Of a stretch of 64,000 nt of DNA, positions 35,891 through 44,600 are shown in pieces. Below the pieces are notes generated by a model that saw only the letters and a list, made by a program, of their open reading frames with translations, made no database searches and was not told where the DNA came from. Source of the DNA: Clostridia bacterium (GTDB lineage: Bacteria; Bacillota; Clostridia; Oscillospirales; CAG-272); NCBI GenBank assembly GCA_017503325.1, contig JAFVTI010000042.1:1-64000 (forward strand). Direction: 5' to 3'. Both the position numbers and the translations under genes were made by a program. How positions within the stretch are numbered: the first letter of the stretch is position 1; every line of letters starts with the position of its first letter.

Positions 35891-36868
35891 TTACTCAATA
35901 ATCACCCAATTGCCATATCCCATGGCGATGATGTAATCCAACGCGTCGGTCTGCTGCTCGCTCAGCGCAAGTCTTGGCGAATAGCGGGTCAGGTCGTATT
36001 GCAGATTCTGCATCACGTATTCCACGCTCAGCATCTGCTCTTCCCTGGTTTCGCTCTCCTGCTCTGTCAGTGTCTCGCTCTGTGCTTCGGTTTCCGCTTC
36101 TTGTGCGGTCGGTGCGTCACTCAGCGGAAGACCGCGCAAATCCAGCACCAAAAAATCGCAAACGCTCATCAGCTGCGCTGCCAGGTACACGTCGTATTGC
36201 TCGGCAAGCAGCACCTCGGGCGTGATCATCACGCCGATCGCACAATCCGACGAGCAAAGGCTCTTGACGCGACGCAGATACTGTGCCACCTCGGTGATGT
36301 TGGCGTGCGTGGGATCAAGCCCGGTCAAAAAGATCTCGTCCACGCCATTGTCTGCGGCCTCGGAGATCAACGACGCCTCATACGACAGCACCAGCTCACG
36401 CACCGCCTCGTCCTCCTCGGCAAAGCCCGAAATGGGCATGAACGCGCAAAGATACAGCCCGCTCTGATGCAGCTCCCATGTGTTGGTTGCCAGATCCACG
36501 CGCCCGTTCTGTTCCCAGCCTGCGCGCTCACACACACGGGAGGAAAACACCAGCGCACCGTCTGCATCCCGCAAGGGCGCACACAGATGCGTGATATCGG
36601 CATACACGTAGCCACTGTAGCGATCGCCAAGGCTATACGCATACGCCTTGATGGCGGGCACGCGCACGGGAATGATCTTCTCGGGCGGTACGGTGACGCT
36701 CTCCTGCTCGACGCTTGCGGGATACTGCTCGGCAGTTCTGAGCAGCCAGTTGCCTATTCCCACGCTTGCGGCAAAGGTTACGCCAAGAAAGGCCACGATA
36801 CCGATCGCCACGACCCACTTGACCCATGCACGATGCTTATTCTTCATGCGCACCCTTTTTACCGCCAT
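35891..36868 (-). CDS. Membrane-anchored protein, putative glycoside-hydrolase-like
   Basis: The 325-residue protein has a basic N-terminus and one hydrophobic helix (about 15-37), then an extracytoplasmic domain. Segments such as GLYLCAFMPISGF, DEIFLTGLDPTHANI and DFLVLDLRGLPL suggest a TIM-barrel like the putative glycosidases of the DUF4015 group, but key acid residues cannot be assigned with confidence. A Ser/Glu/Thr-rich insertion lies at about 250-272. It is separated by 20 nt from the PrsA-like lipoprotein gene upstream and is probably co-transcribed. AGAGG precedes the start. The function is uncertain. Confidence 0.6.
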   Translation of the reverse strand: MAVKRVRMKNKHRAWVKWVVAIGIVAFLGVTFAASVGIGNWLLRTAEQYPASVEQESVTVPPEKIIPVRVPAIKAYAYSLGDRYSGYVYADITHLCAPLRDADGALVFSSRVCERAGWEQNGRVDLATNTWELHQSGLYLCAFMPISGFAEEDEAVRELVLSYEASLISEAADNGVDEIFLTGLDPTHANITEVAQYLRRVKSLCSSDCAIGVMITPEVLLAEQYDVYLAAQLMSVCDFLVLDLRGLPLSDAPTAQEAETEAQSETLTEQESETREEQMLSVEYVMQNLQYDLTRYSPRLALSEQQTDALDYIIAMGYGNWVIIE

Positions 36869-36888
36869 GCTCTTCCTCTTTCTTTATC

Positions 36889-37962
36889 TTAGTCCAGATT
36901 GACCAGGTCAAGGCTCAGACCGTATTCGTTGAGCTCAACCGTCATATTCTCCTTGATGCCGTCCTCGTACAGGCCGATCTGTGCAGACTGATAATACTGC
37001 AGCAGCTGCTCACCGTACATCAGCACGTAAAGCTCCTCGATGGGCATACGCATGATGACGTAATATCCGCCGCCGTATTCCACCACGCCGCTGGTCTCAT
37101 ATACGTCCAGCGCAAACGAAGCAGCCTCGTAAGCCTCACCCATTTCGTTGTGTGTAAAGTAATATCCCGCCTCGGTAATGGTCAGGTCCTTGTTGACTGC
37201 AGAGCCGATGTGCGAGCACATCAGGCTGTATCGCTCGTCGTCATCCTCGCAAGCAGCCAGCTCGTCGGCAATGCGCTTGGCGGTTTCAAAGTACTCGCTC
37301 TTTTTGCTCTGATCCTCGATGGGGATATATACGTGAATGGTTCTGGCGTAATCCACACCCTCCAGCACGTAATCCAAATACTCGGAATAGTTCTTTTCGC
37401 TGTATGCAAAGATCTCGGCCTCGATTGCCGCGTAATACATAGCCGATTCCAGGTAGCTGGTGCGATAGATAAAGCGCAGATAATGGTCGGTCAGCTCGTT
37501 TTCGGCAAGCCACGCAAGGTATGCGTCAAAATCGCCGCCAAAGCCGCCCTCGGCCTCGCTCTGATTGACCAGCGTTTCGATCTGCTCCTGCACGTAAGCG
37601 TCGATCTCCTTATCCTCGGTATCCACAAACAGATTCTTGCAGCCTGCAAGAATTGCGTAGTTTGCTTTGAGATTTTCCAGCACCAGCTCCTCAAGCTCGT
37701 CGCGATGCTTGTCCGCACTTGCGGGGTCATCCCAGATGCCCTGCCCGTACTTGTTCTCCAGCATCTGCTTGTAGGTCGAGGTCACAAAGCGCAGCTCCTC
37801 GTAATAAATGCTGTAGCCGTCACACGTGCCGATCACACGCATCTCCTGCTCGCTGCTCTCCACGGGCTTGATCTTATCCGAGCAGCCCGCAAAGGCAAGC
37901 ACCGACAAAAGCAGTGCCAATGCAGCCGCCAGAACACGGACTGCCTTCATATTCACCGTCAT
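36889..37962 (-). CDS. PrsA/SurA-like foldase lipoprotein
   Basis: The 357-residue protein has a lipoprotein signal with the cysteine in LAFAGCSD (about 19-26). Its helical N-terminal and C-terminal parts around a central domain resemble PrsA/SurA chaperones of exported proteins. A central parvulin-like domain (about 195-300, starting ARTIHVYIPIED) is present, but the typical active-site residues are not clear. I choose the start at 37962 because GGAGG lies 6 nt upstream; an ATG 12 nt earlier overlaps that site. It is likely the first gene of a two-gene unit with 35891-36868. Confidence 0.75.
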   Translation of the reverse strand: MTVNMKAVRVLAAALALLLSVLAFAGCSDKIKPVESSEQEMRVIGTCDGYSIYYEELRFVTSTYKQMLENKYGQGIWDDPASADKHRDELEELVLENLKANYAILAGCKNLFVDTEDKEIDAYVQEQIETLVNQSEAEGGFGGDFDAYLAWLAENELTDHYLRFIYRTSYLESAMYYAAIEAEIFAYSEKNYSEYLDYVLEGVDYARTIHVYIPIEDQSKKSEYFETAKRIADELAACEDDDERYSLMCSHIGSAVNKDLTITEAGYYFTHNEMGEAYEAASFALDVYETSGVVEYGGGYYVIMRMPIEELYVLMYGEQLLQYYQSAQIGLYEDGIKENMTVELNEYGLSLDLVNLD

Positions 37963-38073
37963 ATATGCCTCCATCAGCCATAAGGCTATAAATTTTCATG
38001 TTAATTATACACCCCTATTGTGACATGGCTGTGAATATCTTGCACTTTTTTTGACACTTGACGCAAAAAAGGC

Positions 38074-38102
38074 TTTTCAAAATCAAAAATTCATGCTATA
38101 AT
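38074..38102 (+). promoter_or_regulatory. Probable hprK promoter
   Basis: A perfect TATAAT is 17 nt after a weak TTTTCA. The leader of about 23 nt contains AAAGGAG. Confidence 0.6.
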
Positions 38103-38131
38103 GGAAGCAGAATAATCAAAGGAGAAGGATC

Positions 38132-39064
38132 ATGGAAGATATTTACACCATTCCCCTTTCGCAGCTGGAAAAAGAATTTTCGCTTGAGCGCATCTGGGTG
38201 CCCGAGGATTACGAAACCGTGCTGGTCCGCACACCCGAGATCTCGCGTCCCGGCCTTGCGTTAGCAGGCTTTTACGGCATTTTTGAGCGCGACCGCATTC
38301 AGATCATCGGCAATGCCGAGCACAAATATTTGGTAGAGCTTGACCCCGCAGAGCGCGAAAAGGCACTGGTCTCCTTTGTCAAGGCGCTTCCCGTGGCCGT
38401 GCTGTTTTCCTCGGGCAACGAGGTATTCCCCGAGCTGATCAAGCAAGCACAGATCTCGGGCGTGCCCGTGCTGCGCTCGCAGGAGCACACAAGCCCCCTG
38501 ATGGCCGCCCTGATCGCCTCGCTCAATCAGCACTTGGCTCCCCGCATTACGCGTCATGGCGTATTGGTTGAAGTATACGGCGAGGGTATTTTGCTGCTTG
38601 GCGACAGCGGCGTCGGTAAGAGCGAGACCGCAATCGAGCTTGTCAAGAGAGGTCACCGACTGATCGCGGACGACGCGGTGGAGATCAAGCGCGTATCGGC
38701 AAAAACGCTGGTCGGCTCTGCCCCCGAGATCATCCGTCACTACGTCGAGCTGCGCGGCATCGGTATTGTGGACATCCGCCGCCTGTTCGGTATGGGTGCT
38801 GTCAAAGAGACCGAAAAAATCGACCTTGTTATCAACCTTGAGCCCTGGGTTCAGGGCAAGATGTACGACCGCCTTGGTCTGGACGAGCAAAAGGTGGATA
38901 TTCTGGGCATCAAGATCCCCTGCACCACCATTCCGGTCAAGCCCGGTCGAAACTTAGCCATCATCCTGGAGATCGCGGCCATGAACAACCGTCAGAAGCG
39001 CATGGGCTACAACACGGTTGAGGAATTCAACAAAAAGCTGATGGGACAGATGGGACTTGACTGA
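38132..39064 (+). CDS. hprK: HPr kinase/phosphorylase
   Basis: The bifunctional enzyme phosphorylates HPr on Ser46 with ATP or PPi and reverses the reaction, controlling carbon catabolite repression. The 310 residues show an N-terminal domain (about 1-130), the P-loop GDSGVGKS at 157-164, and the HPrK signature ELRGIGIVDIRRLFG (about 208-222). Its presence signals CcpA-type control, though the CcpA and HPr genes are not in the window. AAAGGAG precedes the ATG. The TGA stop lies inside the first hairpin of the array at 39062-39377. Confidence 0.96.
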   Translation: MEDIYTIPLSQLEKEFSLERIWVPEDYETVLVRTPEISRPGLALAGFYGIFERDRIQIIGNAEHKYLVELDPAEREKALVSFVKALPVAVLFSSGNEVFPELIKQAQISGVPVLRSQEHTSPLMAALIASLNQHLAPRITRHGVLVEVYGEGILLLGDSGVGKSETAIELVKRGHRLIADDAVEIKRVSAKTLVGSAPEIIRHYVELRGIGIVDIRRLFGMGAVKETEKIDLVINLEPWVQGKMYDRLGLDEQKVDILGIKIPCTTIPVKPGRNLAIILEIAAMNNRQKRMGYNTVEEFNKKLMGQMGLD

Positions 39065-39377
39065 TGCTTCGCATCAGTCAGTGATATTCATTGCTTCACA
39101 ACGAGTGAAATTTGCCCTGCGGGCAAGTGATATTGCGGCTCTGCCGCAGTGATATGTGTCGCAAGCGACACGTGAATGTAAAAATCCGCTCGATTTCTCG
39201 AGCGGATTTTTTTAATTGAATTTGAAAAGTGCGCCAAGCACTTTTCTACCGCAACTCGTTGCAAAGCAACGAATATCACTTGCCCGCAGGACAAATATCA
39301 CTCCGACGAAGTCGGAATATCACTGCGCGAAGCGCAATATCACTTGCCCATAGGGCAAATGCGCGACTTTGTCGCGC
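39062..39377. repeat. Stop-to-stop hairpin array with GTGATAT linkers
   Basis: Twelve small palindromes surround a central terminator. Left units: 39062-39076, 39095-39109, 39112-39126, 39134-39148 and 39156-39171, most followed by GTGATAT(T). Right units: 39225-39245, 39257-39271, 39280-39294, 39302-39316, 39324-39336, 39344-39358 and 39361-39377, most followed by the complement ATATCAC. Most stems are 5-8 bp with 2-5 nt loops, each with a different sequence, while the linker is conserved. The array begins at the hprK stop codon and ends at the isomerase stop codon. Confidence 0.8.
39181..39213. terminator. Bidirectional terminator inside the hairpin array
   Basis: A 13-bp stem (AAAATCCGCTCGA with TCGAGCGGATTTT) has a 4-nt loop and a T-run. 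It can end hprK (plus) and the isomerase gene (minus). Confidence 0.9.
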
Positions 39378-40346
39378 TTACGCCCAGCTCATCGTGCCCG
39401 GCTTGGGCTCGTAGATGCAGACGTCCTTTAAGAATGCAACAGCCTTTGCAAGGCCCTCGTCAATGCTCATCAGGCTATCCTCGTGCTCAATGGACAGCAC
39501 GCGGTCGTAGCCGCACAGACGCAGATTGGAAACCATATCTCTCCAATAGGTCTCGCCGTTGCCGTAGCCAACCGTGCGGAAGATCCAGGAGCGGTGGATC
39601 TCGTCGCCGTAGTGCTTGGTATCCAGTACGCCGTTCTTTGCCTTGTTGATCTCGTCCACCTTGGTATCCTTTGCGTGGAAGTGGTAGATCGCACCCTCCA
39701 GCTCACGAATGGCAGCCACAGGATCCATGCCCTGCCAGATCAGGTGAGAGGGGTCGAAGTTGGCACCGATCACGTCACCGACTGCAGCGCGAAGTCTGAG
39801 CAGCGTCTCGGGATTGTAAACGCAGAAGCCGGGATGCATTTCAAATGCGATACGGCTGACGCCGTGTGCCTTAGCAAACGCGCCCGCTTCCTTCCAGTAA
39901 GGGATCAATACCTCGTTCCACTGCCAATCCAGGATCTTGAGGAAATCGTCCGGCCAAGGGCAAGTCACCCAGTTGGGGTAAGTCGCGCCGGGCGCGTCAC
40001 CGGGACAGCCCGAGAAGGTGATGACGGTATCAATGCCCATCTTCTCAGCCAGCAGCACAGCCTCGCGGAAATCCTTATCAAAGGATGCGGCGATCTCAGG
40101 ATCGGGATGCACGGCGTTGCCATGGCAAGCCAGCGCGCAAACGCTGACGTCGTATTTTTTGAGCGTTGCAATAAACTCGTCGTATTTTGCCTGATCAGCC
40201 AGCAGCTCTGCAGGATTGCAATGCGCCTTGCCGGGATAACCGCCCGCGCCAAGCTCAACCGTATGCACACCAAGGCCGGTAATAATGGCCAGAGCCTCGT
40301 CCAAGGACTTGTGTCCGTACAAATTTGCAAGTACACTGATTTTCAT
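39378..40346 (-). CDS. Sugar phosphate isomerase/epimerase (xylose-isomerase-like TIM barrel)
   Basis: The 322-residue protein is a cytoplasmic AP-endonuclease/xylose-isomerase-type TIM barrel. It probably isomerises or epimerises a sugar or inositol derivative. Metal-ligand motifs are visible: IAFEMHPGF (about 168-176), ANFDPSHL, YHFHAKDTK and LSIEHEDSL. It is 30 nt downstream of the Gfo/Idh oxidoreductase gene, and this pairing is common in inositol and rare-sugar pathways. The substrate is unknown. The stop codon is joined to the last hairpin of the array. Confidence 0.88.
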   Translation of the reverse strand: MKISVLANLYGHKSLDEALAIITGLGVHTVELGAGGYPGKAHCNPAELLADQAKYDEFIATLKKYDVSVCALACHGNAVHPDPEIAASFDKDFREAVLLAEKMGIDTVITFSGCPGDAPGATYPNWVTCPWPDDFLKILDWQWNEVLIPYWKEAGAFAKAHGVSRIAFEMHPGFCVYNPETLLRLRAAVGDVIGANFDPSHLIWQGMDPVAAIRELEGAIYHFHAKDTKVDEINKAKNGVLDTKHYGDEIHRSWIFRTVGYGNGETYWRDMVSNLRLCGYDRVLSIEHEDSLMSIDEGLAKAVAFLKDVCIYEPKPGTMSWA

Positions 40347-40376
40347 AAATTTCTTCCTCGCTTATTATTTCAAAAA

Positions 40377-41459
40377 TTAGTCAAAGTAATAGGGCTTGCC
40401 GGTCTTTGCGGACTCGTAAATGCCCTCTAAGATACGGGTGACCGTGTAAGCCTGCTCGGGGAGCACGCAAGGATCGGTATCGTTTTCAATGGCATTGATC
40501 CACTGAGCAGCCTCCATGGAAGACGGATCGCCGCCGCTGACGCCCTCGTAGAACGCAGCACCCTGCGGATTGAGCGTGGGACGCAGCACATACTGGCTGT
40601 TGTTGCGAATGCCGTTGATGCGCACGCCGTCATAAAGGTCGCCGCCTGCCTTGGTGCCGCAAATCAACGTGGTTGCCTCGCGCACGTCCAGCATATTGAT
40701 CGCCCAGGCGGATTCCAGATTGATGGTCGCACCGTTTTCCATGACCACAAAGCCGAATGCACTGTCCTCTACCGTGAACTTTTCGGGATCCCAGTTGCCC
40801 CATGCGTTGCCCTGGTTGGTGTCCTTGTTGAGCTTATGATAAGCAGTACCAACGCAGTACTTAGGTCTGTAGTTGTCCATGATCCACAGGGTCAGGTCAA
40901 GCGAGTGCGTGCCGATATCGATCAGAGGACCGCCGCCCTGCTCGTACTCGTTGAGAAATACGCCCCAGGTGGGAACGGCTCTGCGACGCAGCGCGGTCGC
41001 CTTTGCGTAGTAGATCTCACCAAACGTGCCGTCCTCGGCCTCCTTTTTGAGGTACTGTGCGCCAAGCGACTGACGGCTCTGATAGCCAATGGTCAGCTTC
41101 TTGCCCGTGCGAGCAGCAGCGTCCAGCATCTTCTTTGCCTCTGCGGAGTTGATGGCCATGGGCTTTTCGCACATGACGTGTTTCCCCGCCTCCAGCGCAT
41201 CTACCGTGATAAAGGAGTGGGAACGGTTGGGCGTGCAGACGTGCACCACGTCGATCGTCTTGTCTGCCAGTAGCTCCTTATAATCGGTGTAAACTGCAGC
41301 GTCGGATGTGCCGTACTTTGCCTTTGCATCAATGGCTCTTTGCTCGATAATGTCACAGAAAGCAACCATTTCAACGTTGGGCAGCTTGGAAAGCGAGGGC
41401 ATGTGCTTGCCGTTTGCAATACCGCCGCAGCCGATAATACCAATCCTGATCTTTTCCAT
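40377..41459 (-). CDS. Gfo/Idh/MocA-family oxidoreductase
   Basis: This NAD(P)-dependent sugar or inositol oxidoreductase has 360 residues. The Rossmann loop is RIGIIGCGGIANGKH (about 4-18), the EKPMA motif is at about 99-103, and the C-terminal catalytic domain has GGGPLIDIGTHSLDL with the active-site His. CGGAGGA precedes the ATG. It forms an operon with the isomerase at 39378-40346, so the two probably act on one substrate. Its promoter lies inside the terminator of the upstream LRR gene. Confidence 0.92.
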   Translation of the reverse strand: MEKIRIGIIGCGGIANGKHMPSLSKLPNVEMVAFCDIIEQRAIDAKAKYGTSDAAVYTDYKELLADKTIDVVHVCTPNRSHSFITVDALEAGKHVMCEKPMAINSAEAKKMLDAAARTGKKLTIGYQSRQSLGAQYLKKEAEDGTFGEIYYAKATALRRRAVPTWGVFLNEYEQGGGPLIDIGTHSLDLTLWIMDNYRPKYCVGTAYHKLNKDTNQGNAWGNWDPEKFTVEDSAFGFVVMENGATINLESAWAINMLDVREATTLICGTKAGGDLYDGVRINGIRNNSQYVLRPTLNPQGAAFYEGVSGGDPSSMEAAQWINAIENDTDPCVLPEQAYTVTRILEGIYESAKTGKPYYFD

Positions 41460-41525
41460 ATTTGAGTCCTCCGTATCGGATAAATTTCAAATCGCGGATC
41501 AAAAACCACGCATTTTTACAATTAT

Positions 41526-41554
41526 ATAATACCCAAAAAATCCCGATTTTGCAA
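41526..41554 (-). promoter_or_regulatory. Promoter of the oxidoreductase-isomerase pair
   Basis: TTGCAA and TATTAT are separated by 17 nt on the minus strand; a TATAAT overlaps just downstream. The -35 box is in the loop and inner stem of the terminator at 41534-41569. Confidence 0.65.
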
Positions 41555-41569
41555 GCGCAAAACCGGGAT
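41534..41569 (-). terminator. Terminator of the BspA-like gene
   Basis: ATCCCGATTTTGC pairs with GCAAAACCGGGAT with one mismatch and an AAGC loop. T-runs on both sides allow termination in either direction. Confidence 0.8.
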
Positions 41570-41665
41570 TTTTTCATGTTTGGCAATTTGCACAATTTCA
41601 GAAGAAGAAATTTGTGCAACAGGGCCTTACGGTTGCCCGTCAGGCTATCTCATAAATGGGTCTGA

Positions 41666-44600
41666 TTACTCATAGTAGCCCGCATATCCACTGTTGACAG
41701 CATCCTCGAATCTTGTATATTGCTCTTCCTTTTCCTGTCTCAATTGAGAGATGTCTATCATCCGCAGCGTGTACTTGCTCTGGTCTGCATCGCTGGCCCC
41801 CTTGCAAAGCTCCTTGAGCAATGCGGTGGAATAATCGTGGCCAAGCAATACCGCAGTCTGGTACTTATCGATTGCGTACATGTAATACTCGGATTCGCCT
41901 ATCAGCTCATATCTGAAGTAATCGTGATGACCGTTCTTGATCACGTTTCTCAATGCGTTTTCCAGACCGACTGCAGCCTCGAGCTGATAGTATGCCTCGT
42001 TGATGGCGTCCAGATTGTATCCGGTATCCACCAAGAACATCACGCCCTTGAGCGCGAGCTGCGCCAATTCAACCTTGACGAACGCAGAGCCAAGCACCGC
42101 CTTCCAGATTTCATCGTCCAATGCCTTCCAGATATCCTCCGACTTATCATCGACGAATTTCTTTGCGATCAGGCTCTCAAGCACCTCTTGGGTTGCAGTA
42201 CCGTAGCATGCTGCACTCTCTCGTGCCGCGTCTCTTAAATCCCTTGGCAAAGAGGTATCATTTGCAATCTCCATCAGGATGTCGTAGAAATACTGATCCA
42301 TATCGGAGAGCACCTGATACTGTGCACAGAGATACAACGCGTCATACAGGCTGGTTGCATCATCGAAAATCGCCAGAATGCCGTCTACGCCCTTAAAGTA
42401 CTGATTGACAAATCCCATCGCATCATATTGCTCGGGACTTACCTGCTTCAAGGCATCCATATCAATGACGTCGGAGCCCAGTAAGAATTTTCCAAACTCA
42501 TGGATGTAAGAATCACAAGCCTCATCCATGTAAGCCAAGGGATTCTCGTTCGCGCCGACCTGGCCGACAAGCAGATCGTAAATGACGATCTTATACGTAT
42601 CCTTTTTGGAAATCATCTTGCTGTCCCAGGAGGTATCGGCTGCAAAATGCAAGCCCTCCCAGATGGCCACCTGCGCCTGGAACCACGGATCACTCCGCAG
42701 CTCATACAAATACTCGGAAGAATACGAGTTCTCCGCATCGCCCCACGCGGTATTGGCAAAATCATCGGAATACTGCTCTGCCTTATACGAAATCTCGGCC
42801 AAGTTCCAGACCTTGATATCGTAGCCGTCATAATACCAGTAATTGCCCTTGCCCGCAGGAGCACTCTCGCTGTAGAAATACGGAGTGACGTCAAGCGGGT
42901 AATCTGCCTTCCATCCCCAAGTCTCAATGTAAATGTTTTCCCACTCTTCTGCCGTACCCTCATAATAAATACGGTCAATGGCAGCACACTCGTAGAAAAC
43001 ACCGTAGTCCCATTGCGAAAGGTCACCCTTTTCAACGATCACGTATTTGAGCTTGCTGCAGTTATAGAATGCATTGACACCAATGCTTACTACACTGCCT
43101 GGAATGGTTATGTTGGGCAGACTCGAGCATCCTTCAAAGGCATAATCATCAATTCTTGTCACGCTTTCGGGGATCGTGACTCGGATCAGTGCGGAACAAT
43201 AGTAGAACGTTCTGAACCCAATTTCGGTGATACCGTTGCCGATTTGCACGTGCAGCAGGTTCAGACAACCGTTAAACAGCTCTTGGCCAATGCTTGTCAC
43301 GTTATCCGGGATCCAAAGGCTTTCTAAGCTGCTGTAGGCAAATGCTTTGTCACCGATCTCGGTCACGCTGTCCGGGATCGAAAGACTCGTAAATCCGCAA
43401 TGCTGGAATGCAGACTCGCCAATGCTTGTCACACTTTGGCCAAGCGTAATGCTTGTCATGTTAAAGCACCCGGAAAAAGCAAAATCACCAATGGTAGTCA
43501 CGCTGTCCGGGATCACGATGCCGGACAAGACATCACAGTCACTGAATGCAGCATTCCCTATCGTGATCAGACTGTCGGGAAGGATCACGCTCGTCAGTTT
43601 GTCGCAACCGATAAATGCATTGGAATCAATGATTTCCACACTGTTGCCAAACGTAAGGCTTGTCATTTCCGTACAGTATGCAAAGGCAGCCCCTTCAATC
43701 CGGGTCACGCTATCGGGAATCACAAAGCTTTCAAGAGCACAATTATCAAATGCATTCGTACCAATGCTTGTAACACCGTTGCCGATGCGCACATTCTTCA
43801 AGCTCAAGCACCAATGGAACGTATACGGCTCTATGACGGTCACGCCGTCAGGGATCACGATGTCGCACGCCAGGCTCGAACATCCCCAGAACGCGCCTTC
43901 ACCGATGCTTGTCAAGCTGCCGGGAAGGTTAATGCTTAACAAGGCTTCGCAATCCCTGAACGCTTCCTCTCCAATGCTTTCGATGCCCTCACCCAACGTA
44001 ACGTTGGTCAATGCATAGCACCCCTTAAAGGCGCCCTCTCCAATCGTTTTTACGCTACCGGGAATCAACACTTCTGTGAAAGGATTTCCGTTATACAGTC
44101 CCGAAAACGCGTAGTCGCCAATGACTTCAACGCCATCCGGGATAGTGACGCTCTGCAATCCGCATCCATAAAATGCATATGCGCCAATGGTGGTCACGCT
44201 ATCGGGCAGTACAGCATTTGTCAGTCCGCTGCAATCACAGAACGCATAGCTTCCAATGCTGATCAAGCCTTCGGGCATCGTAACGGATTGAGTACCGCAG
44301 CGGTAAAATGCATAATTGCCGATACTGGTCACGCCATGCGGAATCGTAACACTTGTGAAATAGTTACAATCATAGAATGCATAATCGAGAATGCTTGTGA
44401 CACCCTCGGGAATTACCAGTTCGGTCACCAATTCACCGTTACAATACAAGGAAGCACCACTCAAAGGATTGGATTCCTTATCGGCAAACACAATGGTGCA
44501 CCAAGCAGTGAGATCCGTCATGTACACACCTTGAAGAGCATAGCTGTTTTGGAATGCCCAACTACCAATGCTTGTTACACCCTTGCCAATCGTCACACTT

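Noticed and set aside
39062..39377. The hairpin array as a CRISPR array
   Set aside because: The linkers are only 7-8 nt, the units are palindromes of varied sequence rather than unique spacers, and no cas genes are nearby.
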